A stretch of DNA of 60,531 nucleotides, taken from the NCBI GenBank assembly GCA_947307015.1, contig CAMZHV010000012.1, forward strand, positions 1-60,531, written 5' to 3'. Shown one piece after another: positions 49,959-59,600 of this stretch. Source of the stretch: an uncultured Prevotellaceae bacterium (GTDB taxonomy: Bacteria > Bacteroidota > Bacteroidia > Bacteroidales > Bacteroidaceae). The translations under genes and the position numbers were made by a program. How positions within the stretch are numbered: position 1 is the first letter of the stretch; every line of letters starts with the position of its first letter. The notes below the pieces were generated by a model. The model worked only from the letters and a program-made list of their open reading frames with translations, ran no database searches and was not told where the DNA came from.

Positions 49959-52079
49959 TTATGCGATTTTCACATAAAACTCGCTGCCTTTCTTGGAACG
50001 GCGGTGGAGGATGTCGGGGTTTCCGCAGAGGGCACGACCGAAGGCGTTGACGGCCGGCACTTGGAAGGCGGCGCCGGCGCGTTGCTTGATGGTCTGCAGG
50101 ATCTCGCTGGTCATCATCCACTGCCCTTCCTCCGCCTCGCTCCTGGGGAAGCTGAAATACTGGTGGAAGAACATCTCGGCGCTGCTCTGCTGCTGGAACT
50201 GACGGTTGTGTTCCATGATGGCGGCCGTCTCGGCATCGTCGAACCAGTAGCGGGCACCCTTCTCTAATTCGTGTTGCGCCTGCGCATAGAGCTGTTCGTA
50301 GTTGGGCGTCTGGCTGACGTCGATACTTCCCTTGACGCGTACGCCAAGGAAGCGGCGCGAACCGGAGGGGTCGGCGAGCACGTCGGCCATGTTTGTGGTG
50401 GCGATGAAGGAGGCCAGTCTCGGCACCTCCTCGGTATGCTTGCCGTAGGGTCGCTTCACCTTCACCGTCGGCAATTGTAAGATATTCTTCAGAAAGCCCT
50501 GCTGCTTCTGCGGCGAGATGCGGTTGAACTCGTCGAGGTTGATGAGCAACATCTGCGCCATCGCGAGGTGTACGGGGCGCTCCTCGGCCAGCGACAGGTT
50601 GTCCATATAGCCCCATGTCCGCAGCTCGGGCGGCAGAAGCTGGCGGCAGAAGGAGCTCTTGTGCTGTCCCTGCTCGGAGATGAGCAGCGGCACGATGGCG
50701 TTGCCGTAGCGGCGGTCGCGTCCCTGCCACTGTGCCACCATCGCCAAGAACCACGTGTGGAACCAGTCGGCCCACTGCTCAGAGTTGTCCGTGGGTACGG
50801 TGGCAGCGAGGGCACGAATATAGTCGTGCTTCCCGTCCCAGCGGCCGCTGACTTTGAAGAGGTAGTCGTCGATGGGGTCATAGTTGCGGATGCGCGTGGA
50901 GTTGATATAGCGCTTCACATCGCGGTCCCATACATCCAGACCAGCCAACTGCAGGTCGGTGGTGAAGGTGTTGACAACCTGCTCCGTGACGGGTGCCCAA
51001 GGTGTCGCCCACGTGTGGTTGGGACGGAACTCGGTGTAGCCCATGACGATGTTGTGACGGAACACATAGCGGCTCTCCATGCGCCGTATGACGGTCTGCA
51101 TGAGGGGTTCGTGCACAGCCAAGGGCGGTTGCCGCTTGCGGGCAGCAAGCTCCTCGTCATAAACCGTTTCCACGAGTCGACGCACGAAGTCCTCCGTCAT
51201 GCCATCAGCATCCTTGAACTTCAGGTGGTTCCACAAATGGCACACCGTTTCCTCCTGCGCCCAGCCCTTGTCGAAAAGTGCTGTGGCCATGCCCGTTACG
51301 TACCGCTTGAACCATGCGCCCGTCCCGTGCTTCACGCCATGCAGGCGCGCTCCTACCTGTAGCACGGCCTCATCGTAGGCCCGGTCATAGTTCAGGTAGG
51401 CCGACATGTCCGACTCCTCGGCCGTGCGCTGCTCGGGCAGTGCCAGCAGGTGCAGGTCTGCGTCGCCGCCTTCGGCAGTCACGATTTCGCTGCCCGTGAT
51501 GCGGAGCGGTACAGCTTGCTCGCTGACGAGGGGAAAGGTGTCAAGGGGTAGCAGGAACGTGTGGCGTAGCAAGGGGGTCATGCGCGTCACATGCACGGGC
51601 AGCACGGCATCGTAGATGTGTGCTACGCGCTGGTAGGCCTGGGCATAGAACAGCTCCGCCTCCGGCTCTGTGACGGGCAGCGTGCCGCCGGCCTGAGCCA
51701 CGCTTACGAGGATGATGACCTCAGTACCCGTGGCACCCGTGAAGGTCGCCAACGTCGAAGGCATCGTCATGGCAGCGCGTTTCGTCTCTTCGCACACCTT
51801 CGCGCTCATCAGCTGCCGCACCTCTAAGACCACGAGGCCATTGAAGGCCGCCATGCCCAAGGCACCGTTCTCTTGTTTGCGCAACTCCACAGCCGCATAG
51901 ACATGCGGAATCTCCTTGTAGCGCCGATAGCGTTGCGGCTGCTCCGCAGGTGCCTCGTCGCGCAGGAAGCCGATGAGGAAGTTATTGGCATCCTTCGTGA
52001 TGCGCACATAGAATTCCATGGCCTCCCACCGCTTCAGGTGCTGGCCTTGTTTATCCGTCTTGAGAGTAGTAAAGTACAT
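49959..52079 (-). CDS. VirE-family primase-helicase, copy 2
   Basis: The 706-residue protein has the same order as copy 1: VirE_N-like region (about 20-240) and VirE P-loop ATPase (about 330-700). Walker A is altered to SEQGQHKSSF, keeping K474 but losing two glycines; Walker B LLINLDEFN and FIATTNMADVLADPSGSRRF are intact. The two proteins share the ATPase core clearly and are otherwise diverged, so they are not a recent duplication. The start at 52079 lies at the end of a heptamer array. It forms a two-gene unit with the DUF6078-like gene upstream. A role in replication of a mobile unit is inferred from the family. Confidence 0.85.
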   Translation of the reverse strand: MYFTTLKTDKQGQHLKRWEAMEFYVRITKDANNFLIGFLRDEAPAEQPQRYRRYKEIPHVYAAVELRKQENGALGMAAFNGLVVLEVRQLMSAKVCEETKRAAMTMPSTLATFTGATGTEVIILVSVAQAGGTLPVTEPEAELFYAQAYQRVAHIYDAVLPVHVTRMTPLLRHTFLLPLDTFPLVSEQAVPLRITGSEIVTAEGGDADLHLLALPEQRTAEESDMSAYLNYDRAYDEAVLQVGARLHGVKHGTGAWFKRYVTGMATALFDKGWAQEETVCHLWNHLKFKDADGMTEDFVRRLVETVYDEELAARKRQPPLAVHEPLMQTVIRRMESRYVFRHNIVMGYTEFRPNHTWATPWAPVTEQVVNTFTTDLQLAGLDVWDRDVKRYINSTRIRNYDPIDDYLFKVSGRWDGKHDYIRALAATVPTDNSEQWADWFHTWFLAMVAQWQGRDRRYGNAIVPLLISEQGQHKSSFCRQLLPPELRTWGYMDNLSLAEERPVHLAMAQMLLINLDEFNRISPQKQQGFLKNILQLPTVKVKRPYGKHTEEVPRLASFIATTNMADVLADPSGSRRFLGVRVKGSIDVSQTPNYEQLYAQAQHELEKGARYWFDDAETAAIMEHNRQFQQQSSAEMFFHQYFSFPRSEAEEGQWMMTSEILQTIKQRAGAAFQVPAVNAFGRALCGNPDILHRRSKKGSEFYVKIA

Positions 52080-52096
52080 TGTTCGTTTAGCGTTTA

Positions 52097-52145
52097 AGGT
52101 TCAAGGTTTAAAGTGTAAAGTTTAAGGTTTAAAGATTAAAGCCTA
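52097..52145. repeat. Heptamer array before VirE copy 2
   Basis: Seven 7-base units near AGGTTTA in unbroken register lie directly upstream of the minus-strand start codon. Confidence 0.75.
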
Positions 52146-52152
52146 AGGCCGT

Positions 52153-52240
52153 GTCCCATTGGTGGGATTCTCGCGTCCCACTACTGGGATTCGCGTGTCC
52201 CATTAATGGGACGCGGCTGTCCCACTACTGGGACACGACG
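52153..52240. repeat. Array of four 22-bp palindromic repeats, VirE copy 2
   Basis: GTCCCA recurs at 52153, 52175, 52197 and 52219, exactly 22 bp apart. Each unit holds a dyad GTCCCA-NNNN-TGGGA[C/T] (GTCCCATTAATGGGAC is perfect) plus a six-base linker. The array fills the gap between the DUF6078-like gene and the VirE leader. The same unit length and unit number occur before VirE copy 1 with unrelated sequence. Confidence 0.9.
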
Positions 52241-52243
52241 ATA

Positions 52244-52678
52244 CTACGGCTTCGGGAAGTAATAAGTTGTAGTGTAGTTATCGAACGGCTCGGTGCCTTT
52301 GAAGCCGAAGCGGCGCAGGTAGTTGATGACACGCTCCTGCTGCTCGGGCGTGATGTCATAGTCTCCATCGCGGTAGCGGTAATAATGCGAGCGGCTGCCA
52401 AAGAGGGCGAAGAGTCCCTGGCGGATAACCGACTCCTGACCTGTGCTGCCAGGAGCCAACAGGCGCCTCATGCCACGGGCAATGCGCACTGGTTCCTTGG
52501 TAGCAAACAGGGTGCAATGGTCGCCTTGGCGGGCAGCAGGCAGGACAGTGGCGTGATGGGTGAGGTCGGTAGGTGCCAGCTGGGCTACGGCATAGCGGAG
52601 GCACGTGTCCTTCATGGGGCAATCGCCCTGGAAACAGATGGCCCAGTTGTGGGGCGCAAGGGAATAAGTGAGTTGCAT
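52244..52678 (-). CDS. Small DUF6078-like protein of the VirE module
   Basis: A 144-residue cytoplasmic protein with several cysteines near the N terminus (CFQGDCPMKDTCLRY) and a C-terminal segment DITPEQQERVINYLRRFGF. The cysteine spacing suggests a metal site. It probably belongs to DUF6078, recalled from similar Prevotella proteins; function is unknown. It is the promoter-proximal gene of the VirE module, upstream of the 22-bp array and VirE. It could be a regulator or accessory protein acting on the array. Confidence 0.6.
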   Translation of the reverse strand: MQLTYSLAPHNWAICFQGDCPMKDTCLRYAVAQLAPTDLTHHATVLPAARQGDHCTLFATKEPVRIARGMRRLLAPGSTGQESVIRQGLFALFGSRSHYYRYRDGDYDITPEQQERVINYLRRFGFKGTEPFDNYTTTYYFPKP

Positions 52679-52762
52679 GGTTCTTACTTTACGGTTTAGG
52701 GGTTATCGTAATGATTATAGTTATAATTATGGGTATGGTTATCGTTATCATTTATCATGGTG

Positions 52763-52793
52763 CAAAGATAATATATTTTCATGGAAAATCCAA
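52763..52793 (-). promoter_or_regulatory. Promoter of the second VirE module
   Basis: On the minus strand TTG (52791-52793) and TATCTTTG (52763-52770) are 20 bp apart. The leader between promoter and start is AT-rich and resembles the GH20 leader (shared GTTATCGTT and ATCATGG words). Confidence 0.85.
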
Positions 52794-52814
52794 GAAAACC
52801 GCCCTTTTTCTGCA

Positions 52815-52918
52815 TAAAACCTACACCTTTTTAACTAACTGCCACCCAAACTGCCACCATTGTTAATAATTATGAATCTGCATATTACACTACACAGGTG
52901 GCAGTTTTGCAGTTTTTG
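52815..52918. repeat. Right inverted end of the second VirE module
   Basis: Inner 44 bp (52815-52858) and outer 22 bp (52897-52918) are inverse copies of the left end. It lies just upstream of the module promoter. No target-site duplication is evident outside either end. Confidence 0.85.
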
Positions 52919-53077
52919 AGAAGAAAAAATATAAAGAAGTATTTATTGCTCCTACAACATGGCGGTCGCATGAGATGATGCTTATTTTTAGACAGGGAAG
53001 GATAGCATTATGCAGGAATCGCTCCCGCTTTTCGTAAGTTTAACAGAGAAAATGCAGAATATTTGAAAGAAAATGTA

Positions 53078-53085
53078 TACCTTTG
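53078..53085 (+). promoter_or_regulatory. -7 element before the small ORF
   Basis: TACCTTTG at 53078-53085; no TTG at the expected -33 distance. It is followed immediately by the hairpin GCGGCC-AAAA-GGCCGC. Confidence 0.5.
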
Positions 53086-53130
53086 CGGCCAAAAGGCCGC
53101 GAAACTGATCACGCTCGGCCATTGATGCAA
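53086..53130 (+). other. Structured leader of the small ORF
   Basis: A GCGGCCAAAAGGCCGC hairpin is followed by the palindrome TGATGCAAGCATCA at about 53122. The leader is about 100 bases long and may fold in the mRNA. No known riboswitch is recognised. Confidence 0.45.
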
Positions 53131-53191
53131 GCATCATGGCTCTCGCTTAACCGCAGCTTTGCCCCCCTGAAATTATTGTAACAAGACGCTT

Positions 53192-53374
53192 ATGAACTTG
53201 ACAATCTCAATGAACACGGTGCTGAACTTCCTGCACTCAATGGCACTCTCGACGAGCAACAAGCAATGGCTCGCCGACCACCTGTATGAGGAAGTGAAGG
53301 CAGAGCGTAAGGCCGCGGCCACGACTGCCAGCGGATGGCCTCAAATCCGCCGCAAAAATAGTAATTATATATGA
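53192..53374 (+). CDS. Small protein of 60 residues, unknown
   Basis: The ORF MNLTISMNTVLNFLHSM followed by ALSTSNKQWLADHLYEEVKAERKAA and a basic tail has amphipathic helices and good codon use (GC-rich third positions), and it follows a -7 element. Similar short sequences with a S.(N)(K)QWLA..LYE pattern occur in Prevotella small proteins and some antitoxin-like proteins, but this is memory-based. There is no toxin-like partner next to it. Confidence 0.5.
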   Translation: MNLTISMNTVLNFLHSMALSTSNKQWLADHLYEEVKAERKAAATTASGWPQIRRKNSNYI

Positions 53375-53741
53375 AATTGGGAGCATAAAGGCTGAAAATT
53401 TGCTTAAAAAGCGGACAATTTCGTATTATTCATACCTAAAAAGCTCTTTGTTTGCTAATAATGTTACATTCGTAACAGAACTGAGGCTAGAAGCTGCATG
53501 CCGACGAATCGCCAAAGTGAAATCGCAACGAAAGCGATTACAACAACATCTACATGATTATCAATTTGAGGTATTGTGTGCTCCGTTTTGCGCCCATAAA
53601 CCTGAAATAATGCCAAAAGCGGAAGGATTTGAGATTTTTTCTTGTTTTCTTGCTTGTATATGATGCAAATTGAGTAATTTTGCGGCGCAATTATTTGACT
53701 AATGTATCCTATAATCCAAAATTTATAAATTATTGACAACA
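53375..53741. other. Intergenic region with one promoter
   Basis: No convincing gene. A short open frame at 53400-53663 has poor codon use. A promoter-like pair lies at 53654-53682. Confidence 0.5.
53654..53682 (+). promoter_or_regulatory. Promoter of the thioesterase gene
   Basis: TTG at 53654-53656 and TAATTTTG at 53675-53682 with 18 bp between. Confidence 0.6.
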
Positions 53742-54155
53742 ATGGATATAAAGGACCTATTGAATCGGGCGGACAGGTTTGCGGCCAATGCGGGTTGCAG
53801 GATCACAGAGGTGGACGAGCAGCATGCGGTGGCGGAGATGACGGTGATGGCGATGCACCTGAATGGCGGTAATGTGTGTCAGGGCGGGGCGCTGTTTACG
53901 TTGGCTGATCTGGCCATTGCAGCATGGATGAACTACAACGGACAGCTGACGTTCGGCATCAACAACAGCATCATGTTTGTATCAAGTGCGCATGAGGGTG
54001 ATGTGTTGCGGGCAGAGGCTGTCGGTATATGCGACCATCACAAGATTCCTGCTGTGGAGGTGCGCGTGACCAATCAGGACAATCGGCTCATCTGTCACGT
54101 AACGGGCATGGGGTATCGTAAAAACGTAAATTTACTTCCATCACCGGCACGTTAA
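53742..54155 (+). CDS. PaaI-type hotdog thioesterase
   Basis: The 137-residue cytoplasmic acyl-CoA thioesterase-like protein has the hotdog pattern MHLNGGNVCQGGALFTLADL, where the Gly-rich turn and Asp (LADLAIA) mark the active site, and GINNSIMFVSSAHEGDVL. Substrate is unknown (phenylacetyl-CoA or other aryl/acyl-CoA in relatives). ATG at 53742 is preferred over the TTG at 53733. It stands alone. Confidence 0.85.
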   Translation: MDIKDLLNRADRFAANAGCRITEVDEQHAVAEMTVMAMHLNGGNVCQGGALFTLADLAIAAWMNYNGQLTFGINNSIMFVSSAHEGDVLRAEAVGICDHHKIPAVEVRVTNQDNRLICHVTGMGYRKNVNLLPSPAR

Positions 54156-54243
54156 ATATCATGTTCCCGTGTGACTGGCACGTAGCGAAGGTGAAGACCA
54201 CAGCCGCAAGCCAATGGCCAAGAATGATGGTGATCAAAGTGGA

Positions 54244-56403
54244 TTATAAGCTGTAGGATGAAGGGGAATGGTTCTCAGTGCCTCTATATTCCGAGGGTAG
54301 CACTCCGAACATCTTCTTGAACTGCGTAGAGAAGTTGCGGGCTGTAATGAAGCCGACACGGTCGGCAATCTCGTTGATGGAGAGCTGGGTGCTGGCAAGC
54401 AGCTGGGCGGCTCGCTTCAAGCGGACATTGCGGATGAAGTCGGTGGGTGTGATGCCGAGTATGGTCTGTAACTTTTTATAGAGCGAGGCACGGCTCATGG
54501 CGACATCGCGCGCCAACAGGTCTGCGTTGTATTGCTCGTCATCGATATGTGCTTCAATGGCTTTCAGCATCTGAGACACTAACTTTTCCTCCTCGGCATT
54601 GACAGTTATCTTGTCGGGATCGATGTTGGCAGACTCGGCAAACTGGTGTCGGGCTTCTTCGCGCAGCTCGAAAAGACGATTAACACGGGCATCGTTCTCT
54701 GCTATGAGTCGGGCACGCTTCTTCTTCAAATACAAATTTGTCAGCCCCAAAAGTCCCATCAGCACGACCAACGCATATATTAATTTTGCCCACCATGTGC
54801 GCCACCATGGTGGCCTGATGACAAAAGCCTGCGTGGTGACATCTCCCCATTCTCCTGAGGCCGTAGAAGCCTGTACCTCAAAGATGTAGTCTCCCGACGG
54901 CAGCGCCTTGTAGTTAGCTGTACCCTGTCCCTTGCCATCATTGCATAAATTCCAATCGTTCTCCAAACCACGAAGGCGGAAGCGGTAGCAATCGTGTGAG
55001 GGGGTGGCGTAATTGAGTGTAGAAAAACAAAATATAAGATTATTCTGCTTGTGAGATAAGGATTGAGAGGCGGGAATAACCGACTCTCCGTTGACCGTCA
55101 TTCTGGTGATGACTACAGGTAGGGGCTTTTCCTCACCAATTTGTTCATCAGGTCGGAAGGATACAGCCAGCCCACCACCAGCAGCAAAGACCAGTCGTCC
55201 GTCGTCCATGAGAATAGCAGACCGATCCATGGTCGAAATGGCGGGTATGCCATCATCTGCGTTCAGATTAACAACGGTTGGTGTGATGCGCGAAACGCCG
55301 AACGACGTACCTGCCCACACGTGTCCGTCAGCATCCATCACTAAGCTGCGTATGCAGTTATTCGCCAACCCAGACGCACGTTGGCAAAGGTAATTAAAGT
55401 TCCCCTCGCCCACACAGTTCCCCTCGCCCACGGGAGAGGGGTTAGGGGTGAGGCTAAACAGTCCGTTCTGCGTACCGACCCATAACCGTCCATCGCCATC
55501 CTTCAGCATACAGTTATATTTACTGCTGTAACGCTCAATCTCAGAAACATAGGGGAACGATGCCAGCGTGTCGGCCTTTGTGTCGAGCAGGAAAGCTCCG
55601 TTTTGCGTATAGACCGCCACCCAGTCCCCATCCATTGGGCAGGCGCCCACCATGTAACGATATTGGTTCAAAGCCGGTAGCTTCGCGTTTAGTGATATGG
55701 TTGTGTGGTCTTGGAGCGCATAAGCCAGATGGCAGAGCGAATCGCAGCGCAACTGTCGTCCATCGTGTAGCTGTATGACAAACATGGTCTGTCCGCTGCG
55801 CAGGGAAGCGCCGCGTGCCCATCCAATCAGCGGGTCATCGCCTGTATGTATCTCGGGTCTTATACGGTGTGGCGGCTGATAAACGATGCCGTTGGCTCGG
55901 GTTCCTATCCATAGTCCACCCTGCCGATCGGTGGTAGCAACGGTAACGTCTAATACATGTGTGGAATCAATAATATGGAATTGTTCTGCCGTTGGTGGAG
56001 GGGTATCTACGGCATCTGAAATGATATGTTTCAGTATTCCATCGGAGAGGTATGTGCCAATATCTGAGATAAAAATGCGCCGACGTGCATCAAAAAGATA
56101 AATACGATAGAAGTCGCGCAGCCATAGAAGAGAATCCCCCTGCCATAGTTGACCATAGCTGTTGGCATATTGCGTAAGGCGGTAGGCAAGGCGCTGGTCG
56201 CAGGGCACCACGTCGAACGATTGTCCGTTGGAAAGACAGAAAACGCCCTCGCAGTTCACGAGTATCTGTCCATTGGGTAGCTCCGTAATCTGCTGCACTT
56301 CGCCCGTGGCCAACCCGTCGGCCACCGTCCAATGCCGCTGTCCGCTAATATTTGATGTTAAGAGGAGCAGGCATGTAAGGAAGGTAACAAGTTTTCTTTC
56401 CAT
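54244..56403 (-). CDS. Membrane-anchored propeller-Y_Y_Y-AraC regulator without kinase
   Basis: The 719-residue protein has a signal peptide (about 1-21), a two-component-regulator-type beta-propeller sensor in the periplasm (about 25-400), a Y_Y_Y domain (about 410-505), one transmembrane helix (about 515-537), a short coiled linker and an AraC-type DNA-binding domain at the C terminus (about 610-710, NADLLARDVAMSRASLYKKL and ADRVGFITARNFSTQFKKMF). Hybrid two-component PUL sensors also have HisKA, HATPase and receiver domains in between; none is present, so this would be a one-component version. It includes a PNPSPVGEG repeat-encoded stretch. It is divergent from the large lyase-like gene at 56601 and probably controls it. 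Confidence 0.82.
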   Translation of the reverse strand: MERKLVTFLTCLLLLTSNISGQRHWTVADGLATGEVQQITELPNGQILVNCEGVFCLSNGQSFDVVPCDQRLAYRLTQYANSYGQLWQGDSLLWLRDFYRIYLFDARRRIFISDIGTYLSDGILKHIISDAVDTPPPTAEQFHIIDSTHVLDVTVATTDRQGGLWIGTRANGIVYQPPHRIRPEIHTGDDPLIGWARGASLRSGQTMFVIQLHDGRQLRCDSLCHLAYALQDHTTISLNAKLPALNQYRYMVGACPMDGDWVAVYTQNGAFLLDTKADTLASFPYVSEIERYSSKYNCMLKDGDGRLWVGTQNGLFSLTPNPSPVGEGNCVGEGNFNYLCQRASGLANNCIRSLVMDADGHVWAGTSFGVSRITPTVVNLNADDGIPAISTMDRSAILMDDGRLVFAAGGGLAVSFRPDEQIGEEKPLPVVITRMTVNGESVIPASQSLSHKQNNLIFCFSTLNYATPSHDCYRFRLRGLENDWNLCNDGKGQGTANYKALPSGDYIFEVQASTASGEWGDVTTQAFVIRPPWWRTWWAKLIYALVVLMGLLGLTNLYLKKKRARLIAENDARVNRLFELREEARHQFAESANIDPDKITVNAEEEKLVSQMLKAIEAHIDDEQYNADLLARDVAMSRASLYKKLQTILGITPTDFIRNVRLKRAAQLLASTQLSINEIADRVGFITARNFSTQFKKMFGVLPSEYRGTENHSPSSYSL
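55400..55456 (-). repeat. GC repeat in the AraC-type regulator
   Basis: A CCCCTC...GAGGGG hairpin with tail TTAGGGGTGAGGCT is translated on the minus strand as LTPNPSPVGEG. TTCCCCTCGCCCAC is tandemly duplicated with an 18-bp period (55400 and 55418), adding a second VGEGN. Confidence 0.75.
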
Positions 56404-56600
56404 GGGTGACTAATTGTGAAATCTGTGGGCAAAGGTATGAAAAAAGACGGATTCAACAGCTCGATTTGTCTAAAAAATACGTCTGAAACGTCTATTTGTG
56501 CCATAAGACAAGCTGAACCTATGTATTCAGACGAACGAAACACCACATTTCTCAACGAAATAAGTTATTTTGCAGCAAAAATTTAAAAACTCATACAACA
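56404..56600. promoter_or_regulatory. Divergent intergenic region
   Basis: A minus-strand -7 element TACCTTTG lies at 56430-56437 for the regulator gene. A weaker TTATTTTG-like box lies at 56565-56572 for the lyase-like gene. Short inverted words ACGTCTGA and TCAGACGA between them could be regulator sites. Confidence 0.5.
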
Positions 56601-59600
56601 ATGAAAACAAAACTTTGGTTTGTCATGCTCCTTTTCTCGATGACAGCTGGAGCACAGGAAGAGAACCTGAAGATGCGGTTCGACTTCGAGAATGTATCTG
56701 GAACAAGTGTCAAGGACGAAATCTCGGGCATCACGGCAAAGACCATGGGGTCGGCCAAGGTCGTGGAGATGGGTGACTTTCACGTCCTCGACTTGGGCAA
56801 CGCATCCGGTTATCTGAATATGACGGTTAGTGCCGGACGTCTGGTGCGCCAGTTGGAGGATTTCACCATTTCCGTATATTATTGCGTGTCACGCGATGCT
56901 TCGCTCTCCGGCAACGGCTATTTCCTCTGGGCGTTCTCCCAGTCGCAGGCCAACACTGAGACCTTCGGCCCTTACGCCGCCTACCGCCTCAATGCCCAGC
57001 GCATGGCCACGGCGACCTCGGGGTGGGGCACAGAGGTAGGCATGGAAGTGGGCACCGAGTCGGCCAAGGGCCGATGGGTGCACATGCTCTACCGTCAGTC
57101 TGGCACTAAGGGCGAGCTGTTCATCGATGGACGTCGCGTGCAACAACGCACCGACATGCCCGTGTTCGCTTCGACCTTCACCGCCAATCCCTCCTACTGC
57201 TGGATCGGCCGTGCTCCGTTCGAGGGCGACAGCTATCTGCAGCAGACGCTGGTGGCCGATTTCCGTCTCTACGACACCGCTGTGAGCGACGCCTTCGTCC
57301 GCTCTCTGGCCGCAGGCACCGCCGCGCTCGACGAAGCCTACCGCTACGGTTCGGTTGGCGACTTCACAACCCTGGTGTCGATGCTACAGACCTGTGAAGC
57401 GTTCATGGGCAGTGCCGGCGACGGTTATGCCCCCAACGCGGTCGCTGAACTCCAGGAAGAGATGGCGGCAGCACAGGCCGAACTCGACGCAGGTCGCGCC
57501 TCGCAGGTGGTCATCGATCAGTTCGTCGCTTCGCTGCGCACGCTGTTGAACAACGTCAAGGCCACAAGTGGCTACGCTGCCAAGCAGCCCATGAGCTACA
57601 CGCCCGGGCAACAGGGCTTCGTACATCCTGGCGCACTTGTCACGCAGGCCGACATCGACCGTGCCAAGAAACTCATCTTCGAAGAGCGGAATCCTTATAT
57701 GGTGCGGGCTTGGGAGATCCTTTGCGCCAACCAATATGCACAGGCCAATTCGGGTTCTTGGCCTACGACCTACGTGCAACGCGGCCTCGCTGGCGACAAC
57801 TACATGAACGCCGCCCGCGGTGCTGCCGTTGCCTACCAGAATGCCCTGCGATGGAAGATCAGCGGCGACCGTGCCTTTGCCGACCATGCCGTTGAGACGC
57901 TCATGAACTGGTGCAACATCACCGAAGCCGTCACCGGCAACACCAACATCTCCCTCGCCGCAGGTCTCTACGGCTACGGCTTTGCCAACGCTGCCGAGCT
58001 GATGCGCGACTACGACGGTTGGAATCGTGCCGACTTCGAGCGCTTCAAGGAGTGGATGGTGCGCGTGTGGTACAACCCCTCCATCGATTTCCTGCGCCGC
58101 CGCCACGACACGTGGATGAACTTCCGCCACCCCAACTGTGGCGAGCGCCCGGGACACTACTGGTCCAACTGGGGCCTCTGCAATGTGCTTTGTGTCATGT
58201 CAATCGGCATTCTCTGTGACGATGTTCACATGTACAACCAGGGTGTCTCGTTCTACAAGTACGACCACCAGGGCACCTTCGTCGAGGACCGCACCAAGAC
58301 GCCCATGATCTTCAACGACGGCTGCAATGAGTTCATCGGCAACCTCGTGCCCATCATGATGCCCGACGAGCGCGGTCCCTTCGGCTATCTCGGACAGATG
58401 CAGGAGAGCGGACGCGACCAAGGCCACACCGTCATGGCGCTCTGCTGCGCATTGGACGTCTGCCAGATTGGCTTCAACCAAGGCGACGACCTCTACGCTT
58501 ACATGAACGACCGCATCGCAGCCGGTTGCGAATACGTCTGCGCGCTTAACTTTGCCGACATCCCGGGCGCCAACCTGCCGTGGTATCCCTACGAATACGC
58601 CGACTGTGCCGGCACACGTGGTGCCAGTTGGCAGATGTACGGCCCCAACGAAGGCGGCAAGGGTGAGCGACGACCCAACTGGGACCGCATCCGCGGTTAC
58701 TACGAGGGCCTACGCGGCGTCAAGCTGCAGTATGCCGACAAGGCTGCCGCACTGCTCTGCCCCGATGGTGGTGGCGGCAACTACAATGTCAATTCCGGTG
58801 GCTTCGACCACCTCGGTTTCTCGTCGCTGGTCAACTACCGCCCGCTCATCGACAAGGCAGATGCCATCACACCGCTCAGTGGCGACATCGTCTATAAGGG
58901 CGAGACGCTGAAGAACCAGACCAACCTCGGAGGATTGAAATATAAGTATTGGCGCGGACCGTCCAATGCCATCCCCGCCGACGGAGCCGACATCACCCTT
59001 ATTCCCCAGCTGCCCGAAGGCACTACCGATACAGGCCTTTGGCAGTGGAACACGGGCGAGACCACCCGTCAGATCACCGTCCACGCTGACCACAGCTTCA
59101 TCTACCGCGTCACCTACACGGCGGCCAACGGCGCCCAGAGCACCGCCGCCTTCGCCATCGCCGTCTGTGGTGATGCACAGGCTGACCCCATGCGTCAGGA
59201 AATCACGGTCAACGGCGAGATCGAGCAGACCACCGAGAAAACCATTCTCGCCGGTACAGGGGTCATTCTCTATGCTGAGGCCGCCACGGGATGGACCGAC
59301 GACTACCTCTGGGACAACGGCGCCAAGGGCACTATTGTCACCCTCAACAGCGTCACCCAGAGCCGCACCTACACCTGCCAGTTCGCTAACCAAAGCGGTG
59401 CCGTCAGCGAGGCTCGTTTCTACCTCAATGTGGTGCCTGCACGTCAGTTCATCACCGTCGATGGCGGCGAGATGATGGCCGCTGAGGCTGAGGTCTTCCC
59501 CGGTTCCTCCGTGGTTCTCGAACTCGAAGTGCCTGGTGGCACTGACCCCAATGCTATAACCTGGAGCGACGGCAGCCACGGACGCACCTTCACGGTGCCC

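Noticed and set aside
49959..52079. VirE copy 2 as inactive because of its altered Walker A motif
   Set aside because: The key lysine and the following serines, Walker B and the sensor region are intact, and the frame is complete; the change may be a family variant.
52153..52240. Possible CRISPR array
   Set aside because: Units are back-to-back dyads without spacers; no cas genes.
53400..53663. 87-residue ORF
   Set aside because: Poor codon use for this genome, no recognisable motif, and it overlaps the thioesterase promoter.
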